Below are positions 35,349-46,167 of a stretch of DNA of 64,000 bases, in pieces. The translations under genes and the position numbers were made by a program. Within the stretch, counting starts at the first letter, position 1, and every line of letters begins with the position of its first letter. Origin of the DNA: QHXN01 sp032162705 (GTDB taxonomy: Bacteria; Acidobacteriota; Blastocatellia; Pyrinomonadales; Pyrinomonadaceae); contig JAVRON010000082.1 in NCBI GenBank assembly GCA_032162705.1, positions 1 to 64,000 on the forward strand. The letters run 5' to 3'. The notes beneath the pieces were generated by a model. It saw nothing but the letters and a program-made list of their open reading frames with translations, made no database searches and was not told the DNA's origin.

Positions 35349-35609
35349 ATGGAAGACGTAGTGGTCATCATCGTGAGAGTCCTCGCCATCGTCCTCATCG
35401 GCTCGATTCCTGTGTGGCTTGCGACGCGCAGGGCGCGGAAGAAGTACCGTGAACGCTTCGGGAGAACGCCCACAGACCTCGAACTCGACAGCCTCGGCGC
35501 ATGGCTCAAAGACCCAGACCCGCCGACGGGCCCCACGCCGCCCGTTTCCCCGCAGTCTTCCCCGCAGCCTTCACCCAAGACCAGCTTCGGCGAAGGCCCG
35601 CGCACTTAA
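35349..35609 (+). CDS. Small single-pass membrane protein
   Basis: 86 residues from the ATG at 35349. N-terminal transmembrane helix (VVVIIVRVLAIVLIGSIPVW), positively charged RRARKKYRERFG, then a Pro/Ser-rich tail. The helix followed by basic residues puts the tail in the cytoplasm. No family recognised. Confidence 0.5.
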   Translation: MEDVVVIIVRVLAIVLIGSIPVWLATRRARKKYRERFGRTPTDLELDSLGAWLKDPDPPTGPTPPVSPQSSPQPSPKTSFGEGPRT

Positions 35610-35748
35610 CTGCTAAACCCATCCTCGGACTTGCGAGCAACTCCCACTCAGGACTTCTCTCGCGAAAGCGAAAGGCGCGCTTGATTCGCCCGCCGCGCGC
35701 GACGTACCATTCCCCATACAGCTTTAGAATCACGCGCCAGAGGTTAAA

Positions 35749-36942
35749 TTGGACTCAGACAAAACTCCCGGGCCTTCGCCCGAGGCCGACGCCCGCGCCG
35801 ATGCAGGCGATGACGCCCTTTCGATTCACCGTCGCGCCATCGCCATAGACATGCACGCCGACACCGTGCAGTTCGTCATCGACGAGGGCGCGGACATCAA
35901 CACGCGGCTTCAGACGACGCACCTCGACGCCGTACGCATGCGCGAGGGCGGCCTCGACGCGCAGTTCTTCTCCATCTGGGTCGAGCCTGAGTTATACGGC
36001 GCGGGCGGCGCAAGTGCGTCTGCGCGCGCAGACGAGCAGATCGCCGCCGTCTGCGCGCTCGCAGAGCAATACCCGGAGACATGGACGCTCGCCACCAGCG
36101 CCGCAGACATCCGCCGCGCCGCCGAGATGGGCAAGCTCGCCGCGCTGCTCGGGCTGGAAGGCGGCTACGCGATTGACGAGCGTATCGAGTCGGTCGAGCG
36201 CTACTACCAGATGGGCGTGCGCTACATCTCGGCCACATGGACTCACAGTCTCGCTTGGGCCGGCTCGTCGGGCGACGCCGCCGGTCAGACGCGCGGCTTA
36301 AATGACTTTGGCCGCCGTGTCATACGCGAGATGAATCGGCTCGGCATCATGGTCGATGTCTCGCACGTCTCCGACCAGACCTTCTGGGATATCATCGAGA
36401 CTTCCCGTGTGCCAATCGTCGCCTCACACTCGAACTGCCGTGCCATCACCAACGTCGCACGTAACCTGACCGACGAACAGATTCGCGCCGTCGCGCAGAC
36501 GGGCGGCGTGGTCTCGGTCGTTTTCTATCCGGGCTTCCTCGAACCCGGATGGAAGGAGCGAAAGGACGCGCTCGAAGCCGAGATTCGACCGCTCATCGAC
36601 GAGGCCGGGCGCAGGGCTGAGGGGCGCGGCTCCGCCAAACGTATCGCGTGTGACCGCGTGCGCGAGCGCGAGTACGCCGCACGTCTTGCGCCCGTGCCCC
36701 ACACGCGCGTCGCCGATCATATAGACCACATCGTCCACCTCGTCGGCGTCGAGCACGTCGGCATCGGCTCAGACTTCGACGGCATACAGGCCACGCCCGC
36801 CGGTCTCTCCTCGGTCGCAGACCTGCCGAACCTGACGGCGGAACTGTTGAGGCGCGGCTACACCACGGAAGACTTGACGAAGATTCTCGGCGGCAACATC
36901 CTCCGCGTGATGGAGGAAGTCGAACGAGGTGCTGCGCGATGA
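35749..36942 (+). CDS. Membrane-dipeptidase family (M19) metallopeptidase
   Basis: 397 residues from the TTG at 35749, with AGAGG just upstream and no ATG before the conserved core. Renal-dipeptidase signature: HAD in AIDMHADTVQF, Glu in LGLEGGYAID, DVSHVSDQTFW, ASHSNCRAI and GIGSDFDGI supply the binuclear zinc ligands. It hydrolyses dipeptides, possibly D-amino-acid-containing ones. No signal peptide, so cytoplasmic. The final GGNILRVMEEVE is typical. The stop overlaps a tiny ORF as ATGA. Confidence 0.9.
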   Translation: MDSDKTPGPSPEADARADAGDDALSIHRRAIAIDMHADTVQFVIDEGADINTRLQTTHLDAVRMREGGLDAQFFSIWVEPELYGAGGASASARADEQIAAVCALAEQYPETWTLATSAADIRRAAEMGKLAALLGLEGGYAIDERIESVERYYQMGVRYISATWTHSLAWAGSSGDAAGQTRGLNDFGRRVIREMNRLGIMVDVSHVSDQTFWDIIETSRVPIVASHSNCRAITNVARNLTDEQIRAVAQTGGVVSVVFYPGFLEPGWKERKDALEAEIRPLIDEAGRRAEGRGSAKRIACDRVREREYAARLAPVPHTRVADHIDHIVHLVGVEHVGIGSDFDGIQATPAGLSSVADLPNLTAELLRRGYTTEDLTKILGGNILRVMEEVERGAAR

Positions 36943-37031
36943 GTAGTCCTGCCGGAGTAGACGCCGAAGCCGGCAACCTCGCCGCGCTACGCTCTTTCAT
37001 CAACGACCGCCCCGAGACGAAAGAGAATGAC
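36939..37031 (+). CDS. Possible 30-residue ORF coupled to the dipeptidase
   Basis: Starts with ATGA overlap at the dipeptidase stop and reads MSSPAGVDAEAGNLAALRSF and on to PETKRE. CCCCGAGACGAA, which encodes part of its end, is repeated just downstream, so this may be another stop-region duplication and not a gene. No family. Confidence 0.2.
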
Positions 37032-37071
37032 GGCCCCGAGACGAAGCGCTTGAGTTAAGGAGACTCCCTTA

Positions 37072-37329
37072 ATGGACATCCAGTTGAAAGACCGCACGGA
37101 AGGCCCATACTATCTGCAAATCCGCCAGCAGTTCGAGGCGCGCATACGCGACCGCCAACTCGCCCCCGGCGACACGCTCCCCTCGCCCGCCTCGCTCGCC
37201 GCGAAACTCTCAATCGACAAGGGCGAAATCCAGCGCGCCTACTTCGAGCTTGAGCACGCGGGACTTGTCACGAAGACGGCAGGCCGTGATTTCCTCGGCA
37301 AGGAGAAGGTCACTTATACCGTCAAGTAG
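37072..37329 (+). CDS. GntR-type (YtrA-like) winged-helix regulator, minimal
   Basis: 85 residues; AAGGAG 10 bp upstream. Only the DNA-binding winged helix is present: GPYYLQIRQQFEARIRDRQL, then PGDTLPSPASLAAKLSIDKG and IQRAYFELEHAGLV. The recognition helix lacks the common S-R pair of GntR proteins (SPASLAAKL for SxRxLA). There is no effector domain, unlike full YtrA proteins that have a short dimerisation helix. The target is unknown; autoregulation or control of the downstream VanY-like gene is possible. Confidence 0.78.
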   Translation: MDIQLKDRTEGPYYLQIRQQFEARIRDRQLAPGDTLPSPASLAAKLSIDKGEIQRAYFELEHAGLVTKTAGRDFLGKEKVTYTVK

Positions 37330-37531
37330 AGTCCAGACGCGCAGCCCCTCTTTCGCCTGCGCCATCTCCGAAGCGCGACGCCTGCGGGAAGGGTTTGGAA
37401 ACCTGCTTGCCCCCTTACATAAAAAGTCTGGCGAAATCGCGGGAAAGCCTGTATCATCTCGGCGCTTTCGAGGCTGTTACTGTCGAAAGTATTCGAGCTT
37501 CTCACCCACACTTTTCAAAGGAGGCCCCAAG

Positions 37532-38329
37532 ATGCCCTTAAGAGTTCTTCGTAAAGGAGTCCAGGGTAAGGATGTCGAGCGTTGGCAAAACTTCCTTATC
37601 GGGCGCGGTTTCAAAGACAAGCTTTTGGCCGACGGCGACTTCGGCCCAAAGACGCACAACGCGACCATCGCATTTCAACAGCAGTTCGGCCTGACGCCTG
37701 ACGGGATCGTCGCCAACAAGACCTTAGCCAAAGCCATGGAGCTTGGCTTCGAGTTGGTCGAGGATAAGGAAGACGCTTCGACGGAGGGGCCCAACTTCCC
37801 GCCGCCTCCCGATTTTCAGCCTCTCGTCACCAACGCCGCGAGGGCAGCGGTCTTCGGCCAGATCGAGTTCAAGCGCAAGCCGCTCCCGAACAATGCCGAG
37901 AACGTCGTCATCACCAACGGCTGGGACAAGGACAATATCGAGAGGATCGTCGTCCCGCAGCTCGTCGGCGTCGATGGCGCTCCGCACGACGGGGGAATTT
38001 TCTTTCACCGGCTGGGACGCCAGCAGCTTCTCGACATGTGGGCGGGCTGGGAGAAGGCCGGCCTGCGCGACCGCGTCCTGTCGTGGGGCGGCTCCTTCGT
38101 CCCTCGCCTCGTGCGCGGAACTACCTCGACGCTCAGCAACCACGCCTTCGGGACGGCCTTCGACATCAACGTCGCGGACAATTTCATGGGTTCGATGCCC
38201 GCGCTGGTCGGGCGCAGGGGTTCAGTCCGCGAGTTGGTGAAGATCGCCAACGACAACGGCTTCTGGTGGGGCGGCCACTTCGCCAAGCGTAAAGACGGGA
38301 TGCACTTCGAGGTGGCGCAAGTTCGCTAA
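37532..38329 (+). CDS. Peptidoglycan-binding / VanY-like M15 peptidase
   Basis: 265 residues from the ATG at 37532 (AAAGGAGG upstream). N-terminal PG_binding_1 domain (~1-75: RKGVQGKDVERWQNFLIGRG, DGDFGPKTHNATIAFQQQFG, LTPDGIVANKTL). C-terminal D-Ala-D-Ala carboxypeptidase-like domain with zinc motifs SNHAFGTAFDIN and GMHFEV. No signal peptide is visible, so it may be released by lysis or exported another way, as with some endolysins. The last codons and stop are duplicated downstream. Confidence 0.85.
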   Translation: MPLRVLRKGVQGKDVERWQNFLIGRGFKDKLLADGDFGPKTHNATIAFQQQFGLTPDGIVANKTLAKAMELGFELVEDKEDASTEGPNFPPPPDFQPLVTNAARAAVFGQIEFKRKPLPNNAENVVITNGWDKDNIERIVVPQLVGVDGAPHDGGIFFHRLGRQQLLDMWAGWEKAGLRDRVLSWGGSFVPRLVRGTTSTLSNHAFGTAFDINVADNFMGSMPALVGRRGSVRELVKIANDNGFWWGGHFAKRKDGMHFEVAQVR

Positions 38330-38353
38330 TCGAGTGGCGCAAGTTCGCTAAAG
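38312..38353. repeat. 22-bp tandem duplication including the stop codon
   Basis: GTGGCGCAAGTTCGCTAA at 38312 is repeated exactly at 38334; both copies include the TAA. Confidence 0.85.
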
Positions 38354-38400
38354 CAGATAGCGGGAAGAGGCTTCTCTTCCCACGCGAAACACCTCAACGT

Positions 38401-38446
38401 CCGGGGCGTCGCCCGAAGTTACGGGCCACGCCCCGGCTTTCTTTCT
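38401..38446 (+). terminator. Terminator-like hairpin downstream of the M15 peptidase
   Basis: CCGGGGCGT and ACGCCCCGG pair, followed by CTTTCTTTCT. An additional small hairpin GGGAAGAGGCTTCTCTTCCC lies at 38361-38380. Confidence 0.6.
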
Positions 38447-38779
38447 GAGCCAGCCGGAAAACGTCTCCGTCCACAACGAGCGCTTCGCCTCCGCTTTGCG
38501 AAGCGCGCGCACCTGAGTTAACATGTCGCTCCGAATCAGGGCCGAAGAATCCAAACGGACGAACGATAGTGATGATACGTTTTGACCATCCAGTAAAACT
38601 CCTCCTTACAGTGCCGCACAGCGGCGACCGCGCCGAATAGGCGTGCGCGCGTCCGAGCGGTGCGGCGACACTCCCAAGCGTTAACAAGCAAACAAAAATT
38701 GTGGTCGGCACTTCGGCGAGCTTGAGAAAGCTCCGGCGGGTCGTTTACCGTAAGGGTAAGGAAGGGCAACCGGACGATC
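38447..38779 (+). other. Region upstream of leuS, no gene seen
   Basis: 333 bp with GC-rich potential stems but no T-box signature that I can recognise. TTGACC near 38580 with TTACAG 18 bp later is the best promoter candidate, and it is weak. Confidence 0.3.
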
Positions 38780-41443
<2,664 letters not shown>

Positions 41444-41450
41444 CGCAAGG

Positions 41451-41550
41451 GGCAGTTAACCACCGCAGACACAAAGAACGCAGAGATTGCACAGAGAGTT
41501 GAATTACTCTGTGCTAACTCCATGCCTCTGTGCCTCTGTGGTGAACCGCC
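41451..41550. repeat. CACAGAG-family palindrome
   Basis: GGCAGTTAACCACCGCAGAC pairs with CTCTGTGGTGAACCGCC. The centre is TTGCACAGAGAGTTGAATTA-CTCTGTGC, nearly identical to the copy at 52098. Confidence 0.85.
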
Positions 41551-41698
41551 TGACTCTCTAAGGTCAAGAATACATAGACCATGCCCGCGCCGACTACACT
41601 CGAACGGGCCTCACGGCTTCGAGTGGCATGTCGCTTGCGAACACACTCTTTCCGAGAGACAAAAACGACTCAATTCATTACAGGGGAGGCAAGCCGCA

Positions 41699-42181
41699 AT
41701 GCGCAAATTTATGGCAGCGTCTCTGTTCTCGCTGGCTCTCGTCACAGGAGTGGCGGCGCAGGAGAATAAGGACAAAGGTGTAGTCGATAAGACGAAGGAC
41801 GCCGGCGCGGCCGTGGCCGACAAAGCCGGCGATGCAAAGGACGCGACGGTCAAAGGTGCGAAGAAGGCTGGGCGCGGCACGAAGAAAGCCGCCAATGTTG
41901 CCGCCGATAAGACCAAGGACGCTGGCAACAAGACCGCCGACGTGGCGGGCGATGTGAAGGACACGACCGTTGACACCTCGAAGGCTGTCGGCGGCGCGGT
42001 GGCCGACAAGGCGGGCGACGCGAAAGACGCGACGGCCAAGGGCGCGAAGGTTGCCGCGCACACCACGAAGAAGGTCGCGGGCGAGGTCGGCGACAAGGCC
42101 GAAGACGCCAAAGGCGAGACGGCCACCGCCGCGCGCAAGTCCGGCAACTGGTTCAAGCGCACCTGGAAAAAGATATTCTGA
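41699..42181 (+). CDS. Exported LEA-like repeat protein
   Basis: 160 residues from the ATG at 41699 (GGGGAGG upstream). Signal peptide MRKFMAASLFSLALVTGVAA, then about twelve imperfect 11-mer units of the type ADKAGDAKDAT / ADKTKDAGNKT, and a basic aromatic end GNWFKRTWKKIF. The 11-mer pattern resembles group 3 LEA proteins, which form amphipathic helices on drying and protect membranes and proteins. Likely periplasmic desiccation or osmotic protection; the aromatic end might attach it to membranes. Confidence 0.8.
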   Translation: MRKFMAASLFSLALVTGVAAQENKDKGVVDKTKDAGAAVADKAGDAKDATVKGAKKAGRGTKKAANVAADKTKDAGNKTADVAGDVKDTTVDTSKAVGGAVADKAGDAKDATAKGAKVAAHTTKKVAGEVGDKAEDAKGETATAARKSGNWFKRTWKKIF

Positions 42182-42213
42182 GCAGTGCTTCGGGAGTCAG
42201 ACGAGTTGGAGAT

Positions 42214-42254
42214 GGGCGTGTCCGCTCTTCGCCGAGCGGCACGCCTGACTTTTG
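42214..42254 (+). terminator. Terminator-like hairpin after the LEA gene
   Basis: GGCGTGTCCGCTC-TTCG-CCGAGCGGCACGCC with one bulge, followed by TGACTTTTGC. Confidence 0.45.
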
Positions 42255-42392
42255 CGCTCATATCTTATCCATCTATGCGAACCGTGCGTCGTACAAGCTC
42301 GCCCGCCCGGCACAAGGCTGACGACCCGGACAAAGAAACCCACCCGAAGTTCAAACGCCCGCAGACTCCAGCCCTGCCAGCAGGAGCCACGC

Positions 42393-42815
42393 ATGAATGA
42401 ATTCTTTCGCAAGTTCGCGTCCGTCACTTCAAATATAGTCGGCTCTTCGTGGTCGTTCATCGGCGCGGTGCTGATTATCGTGATCTGGGCTGCGACGGGC
42501 CCCGCCTTTGCTTACTCAGACACATGGCAACTGGTCATCAACACCGGTACTACCATTATCACTTTCCTGATGGTCTTCCTCATCCAGAACACGCAGAACC
42601 GCGACGCGAAGGCCATCCACCTCAAGCTCGACGAGCTACTGCGCGCCCACGAGGGAGCGCGCACGAGCATGGCTAATCTGGAGAACATGCCCGACGAGGA
42701 GTTGGTGCGGCTTCAGAAGGAGTTCCAGCAGCTCTGCGATTCGCGCGGCGTCGGCAAGCGTTCCGTCGAAGCGATTGAGGGCGAGATGCAAGATCGCGCG
42801 GACGAGAAGAAATAG
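42393..42815 (+). CDS. Low-affinity iron permease family membrane protein
   Basis: 140 residues from the ATG at 42393 (GCAGGAG upstream). Two transmembrane segments (GSSWSFIGAVLIIVIWAATG and NTGTTIITFLMVFLIQNTQN). The second, with FLIQNTQNRD and AIHLKLDELL, is the hallmark of the family (PF04120), named after fungal Fet4-like proteins. In bacteria the transport role is not well established. Cytoplasmic C-terminal helix. Confidence 0.88.
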   Translation: MNEFFRKFASVTSNIVGSSWSFIGAVLIIVIWAATGPAFAYSDTWQLVINTGTTIITFLMVFLIQNTQNRDAKAIHLKLDELLRAHEGARTSMANLENMPDEELVRLQKEFQQLCDSRGVGKRSVEAIEGEMQDRADEKK

Positions 42816-42820
42816 ACCCG

Positions 42821-42863
42821 AAAAAAAGCCGCCGGGCAGGCTGATGTCGGCCCGCCCGGCGGC
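42821..42863 (-). terminator. Intrinsic terminator, distal, of the lytic transglycosylase gene
   Basis: GCCGCCGGGC/GCCCGGCGGC stem followed on the minus strand by seven T. Confidence 0.8.
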
Positions 42864-42890
42864 GAGCCGCGCGGCGTGAAATCAAGCGGC

Positions 42891-42925
42891 GAAAAGAAAA
42901 GGGCGGAGCCGCCGTTGCCCCGCCC
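42891..42925 (-). terminator. Intrinsic terminator, proximal, of the lytic transglycosylase gene
   Basis: GGGCGG...CCGCCC with internal pairings, followed on the minus strand by TTTTCTTTT. Two terminators in a row protect the convergent iron-permease gene. Confidence 0.6.
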
Positions 42926-42958
42926 TCATCTCTCAAAGCGTTGTGGATGAACGTCTCT

Positions 42959-43873
42959 CTACTTGCGTTTGTCCTGCGCTTCGCGCGCGGAGGTCTTGCC
43001 CGTGAGCATGACACCGCCGTTCTGCGTGTAGCGCGTGCCGATGGTGCGTACGTAGTTCTGTGTCTCTCGATAGGGCGGGATGCGGTTGCCGTACTTCAAC
43101 ACCGCGCCCTCGCCCGCGTTGTAACCCGCAAGCGCCAAATCTACGCGACCGCCGAACAGGCGCAGCAGGTCTGCGAGGTAGCGCGTGCCGCCCATAATGC
43201 TCTGCGACGGCTCGTAAGGATTCATGACGCCGTAGCGCGCGGCCGTCCCCGGCATCAACTGCATCAATCCGGAAGCGCCCACGGGGCTGATGGCCCCCGT
43301 TTTGAAGCCCGACTCCTGATGCATCACGCAGTAGACGAGATAAGGGTCAACGCCGTAGCGCTTGCCGTTGAGACGTATGAGTCCATCAATCCTTGCGCTG
43401 CCCGTCGTCCACGCAGGCTCGGCTCGCGCGGTAAGCGCAAACGAGGCGACCGGCTCGACGGGTCTACGCGCCGCCGCAATCGTCTCGTCGGACTTTGCGA
43501 TCTCCTTGCGCACGTCCTCGACCTTCGCGCGTGCGTCGGTGATCTCCGTCTCGCTCGCCTCATACTCGCGGCGCGAGATAAGCCCATCCGTGTACAGACC
43601 CTTCAACTGCTCCTGCCTGTCGGTGAGTTTCTTAAGGCTCGCTTCGTACGAGGCGGAAAGCTCCTGTAGGCTGGCGCGATACTCCTCTGCCGCCTTGACG
43701 AAGTCTTGGCGGAACTGCTGAAGGTCGCCCGCCGGCTCCGCCAACTCTGTCGGCTTAGTCTGCGAAGCGACTACGGTTTTCGCGGCTCTGGTCTTGACCT
43801 GCGCACCGGCAACGGCGTAGGACGAGAGCAGGAAGAGAGCAGTTGCGAGTAGGCGGGGAACGAATGTTTTCAT
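42959..43873 (-). CDS. Periplasmic lytic transglycosylase (SLT type)
   Basis: 304 residues. Signal peptide (LLATALFLLSSYAVAGA), a coiled-coil region (~50-150, EEYRASLQELSASYEASLKK), then a lysozyme-like SLT domain with catalytic Glu in MHQESGF, followed by GLMQLMPGTAARYG and LAGYNAGEGAVLKYGNRIPP. Cleaves the MurNAc-GlcNAc bond of peptidoglycan, making anhydro ends. The coiled coil is unusual for the family and may dock it to an envelope machine. Confidence 0.9.
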   Translation of the reverse strand: MKTFVPRLLATALFLLSSYAVAGAQVKTRAAKTVVASQTKPTELAEPAGDLQQFRQDFVKAAEEYRASLQELSASYEASLKKLTDRQEQLKGLYTDGLISRREYEASETEITDARAKVEDVRKEIAKSDETIAAARRPVEPVASFALTARAEPAWTTGSARIDGLIRLNGKRYGVDPYLVYCVMHQESGFKTGAISPVGASGLMQLMPGTAARYGVMNPYEPSQSIMGGTRYLADLLRLFGGRVDLALAGYNAGEGAVLKYGNRIPPYRETQNYVRTIGTRYTQNGGVMLTGKTSAREAQDKRK

Positions 43874-44147
43874 TTAATTACCGGGCCAAATAAAAAGGCA
43901 CGCGCCGTGCCGAATTATACCGTCGGAAGTCTGTACGAGGCTCTGCTCGATTAGTTTCGGGGCATTGTCAACGCAACTCTTTGGGGGAAGTAACTTGTTG
44001 CCATATAAGATGTTACTTCTGCCCTGCGCGTTGCCTGAAGACCGTTCCGCCGATTGATTCGTTTCTCCCGTTTTCTGTTGTAAGGTAGCAGCGTGCAGGG
44101 GCGCGTGCGGCATCTCAAAGCCGGGCGCAAGCGGCCATTTTGGTCTT
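43874..44147. other. Divergent gap with inverted repeat
   Basis: TATAAT on the minus strand (43914-43919) stands about 40 bp before the transglycosylase start. GAAGTAAC / GTTACTTC (43987-44019) is an inverted repeat with a 17-bp centre, possibly an operator between the two divergent genes. Confidence 0.35.
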
Positions 44148-45254
44148 ATGCTCAAGTCGTTCTCTTTAACTGTCCTTCTCATCTTCTGCGCGGCAGAGGC
44201 GCGTGCGCAGACGTTTGCGAGGTCGAGCGCGTGGGTCGCGCAGCCGAGCGGCGCAAGCGTCCGTCTGCGTGGCGTGAGCGCGGTCAATCGCCGTGTCGCT
44301 TGGGCCAGCGGCGCGAGTGGAACCTACGCGCGCACGACCGACGGCGGGCGCACGTGGCGCGCAGGCGTCGTGCACGGGGCCGACGCGCTCGACTTCCGGG
44401 ACGTGGACGCCTTCGACGCCGAGACGGCCTATCTGCTCGCCATCGGCGAGGGCGAGCGTTCGAGGATTTACAAGACGACCGACGGCGGGCTTCACTGGAC
44501 TCTACAATTTCAGAACCGACGTGCCGCGGCCTTCTTCGATTGCATGGCGTTCCGTGACGAACGACGCGGCTTCGCCCTGAGCGATCCCGTCGATGGTCGC
44601 TTCCTCTTCATCAAGACGGAGGACGGCGGGCACACTTGGAAGGAAGCGGATGCGGCGGGCATGCCTGCGGCGCTCGCGGGCGAGGGTGCTTTCGCGGCCA
44701 GCGGCACGTGCGTCGCCGTCGGGGGCAAGTCGAACGTCTGGTTCGGCACGGGCGGCCCCGAGGGTGCGCGCGTCTTTCGCTCCGAGGACGACGGGCGGAC
44801 ATGGAAGGCAGCGCACGCGCCGCTGACGAAGGGCAAGACGGCGGGCGTCTTCTCGCTCGCCTTCCGGGACGTGAGTCGCGGCGTTGTCGTGGGCGGCGAT
44901 TACACGAAGGAGCAGGAGGCCGCGGACAATGCCGCGTTGAGCTTTGACGGCGGCGCGACGTGGCAGGCGGTCGGGTCCCAGAGACGCCCCGGCGGTTACA
45001 GGTCTTGCGTCGCCTTCGTGCCGGGGACGCGTGGCCTCAAGCTGATTGCTGTCGGGCCTTCGGGGTCGGACTATTCGACGGACGGCGGGCGGACTTGGAC
45101 GGCAATCGGCGCGGAAGGTTTTCACAGCGTAAGCATCACGAAGCGTGGCGACGCCGCGTGGGCCGTCGGCGAGGGCGGACGCATCGCGCGTCTCAACTTC
45201 CCTTCCCGGCTCGGGCGCACGACGCCGCAGCCGTTTAGGCGAAGCGGTCGTTAA
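44148..45254 (+). CDS. Exported BNR/Ycf48-like beta-propeller protein
   Basis: 368 residues, signal peptide MLKSFSLTVLLIFCAAEARA. Repeated S/TxDGGxTW motifs: TTDGGRTW, TTDGGLHW, TEDGGHTW, SEDDGRTW, SFDGGATW and STDGGRTW, one per propeller blade. Resembles photosystem-II assembly factor Ycf48-like and sialidase-like BNR proteins but lacks sialidase catalytic residues. Probably a periplasmic or surface binding protein. Its stop codon is in the first unit of the 17-bp array leading to the next gene. Confidence 0.85.
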   Translation: MLKSFSLTVLLIFCAAEARAQTFARSSAWVAQPSGASVRLRGVSAVNRRVAWASGASGTYARTTDGGRTWRAGVVHGADALDFRDVDAFDAETAYLLAIGEGERSRIYKTTDGGLHWTLQFQNRRAAAFFDCMAFRDERRGFALSDPVDGRFLFIKTEDGGHTWKEADAAGMPAALAGEGAFAASGTCVAVGGKSNVWFGTGGPEGARVFRSEDDGRTWKAAHAPLTKGKTAGVFSLAFRDVSRGVVVGGDYTKEQEAADNAALSFDGGATWQAVGSQRRPGGYRSCVAFVPGTRGLKLIAVGPSGSDYSTDGGRTWTAIGAEGFHSVSITKRGDAAWAVGEGGRIARLNFPSRLGRTTPQPFRRSGR

Positions 45255-45328
45255 GGCGAGGCGGTCATTAAAGTGACGCGGTCGTTAAGGCGAAGCGGGC
45301 ATTAGGGCAGAGCGGTCGTTATGAGTGG
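45244..45328. repeat. Five 17-bp tandem units from stop codon to start codon
   Basis: Units at 45244, 45261, 45278, 45295 and 45312, consensus GCGGTCGTTAAGGCGAA. Unit 1 contains the TAA of the BNR gene, unit 5 contains the ATG of the Nudix gene. Confidence 0.92.
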
Positions 45329-46025
45329 GTTCTCGAATTTTCTGACGGGGTTGCGTTCGCGTATCGGCGCGGCGGGAGGTCTCGCGACAGCGGAGGCGGG
45401 CGAGTTTGCGTCGCTTGTGGGCGAGGCGGAAAAGGATTCGCGCGTCGCGAGCGCGGACTCGGGCGGGCCAGGCACGGACTCGCGCGGGGCGCTGCGGCGG
45501 GCGGCGGTCGCGCTCGTGCTACGCAGTCAAAGAGAGAGGCCGGAGCTTCTCGTCATCAAGCGCTCGGAGGCGGAGCGTGATCATTGGTCTGGACATCTTG
45601 CGCTGCCGGGCGGGCGCATGGAGCCGGAGGACGAGAGCCTTCTGGTGACTGCCATGCGCGAGACTTTCGAGGAGGTGGGCGTCGATCTGCGCGCGGGCGG
45701 AGAGGTGCTCGCACGTCTCGGGACAATCACGCCGCAGAGTCCGCTTGTGCCGCGTATCTCGGTGACGCCGTTCGTCGCCGTCGCGCCGCCCCGTTACCAC
45801 GCGGGCGCGGACGACTCTGCGCCAAAGGAGTTGACGCTGAGCCGGGAGGTCGCCGCGGCCTTCTGGGTTCCCGTCGAAGAGTTGAAGCGGGGCGGGCGCT
45901 CCGGAGTCTTTCGGATGGCGTTCGCGGGAGTCGAGCGCGAGTGGCCGGCCTATCCTTCCGAGCACGGAATGATCTGGGGAATCACCGAGAGGATTCTGAC
46001 CGAGTTCCTTTCGCTGGTAGACTGA
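45321..46025 (+). CDS. Nudix hydrolase, CoA pyrophosphatase type
   Basis: 234 residues. The Nudix box GGRMEPEDESLLVTAMRETFEEVGV has the one-residue-longer spacing seen in CoA-hydrolysing Nudix enzymes, preceded by RDHWSGHLALPGG, the UPF0035-like segment. It would cleave CoA to phosphopantetheine and 3',5'-ADP. The first ~55 residues are not conserved. No ribosome-binding site precedes the ATG at 45321 because the 17-bp array fills that position; a later start cannot be excluded. Confidence 0.85.
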   Translation: MSGFSNFLTGLRSRIGAAGGLATAEAGEFASLVGEAEKDSRVASADSGGPGTDSRGALRRAAVALVLRSQRERPELLVIKRSEAERDHWSGHLALPGGRMEPEDESLLVTAMRETFEEVGVDLRAGGEVLARLGTITPQSPLVPRISVTPFVAVAPPRYHAGADDSAPKELTLSREVAAAFWVPVEELKRGGRSGVFRMAFAGVEREWPAYPSEHGMIWGITERILTEFLSLVD

Positions 46026-46167
46026 AAGCGCGAAGACGCGCACGCGCTGCTTTCATCTGTGCGCGTTTGAAAGTCGTGATGTTCTTTGGTTGAAAGACGT
46101 GGTGTTTCTTATCAGTGGTGTTCTGATTATGAGCAGTAACATTGAAGTCTTGGAAAGCCGTTTGAAG

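Noticed and set aside
38447..38779. T-box riboswitch before leuS
   Set aside because: No T-box core sequence or specifier-loop arrangement could be found by eye; only GC-rich stems.
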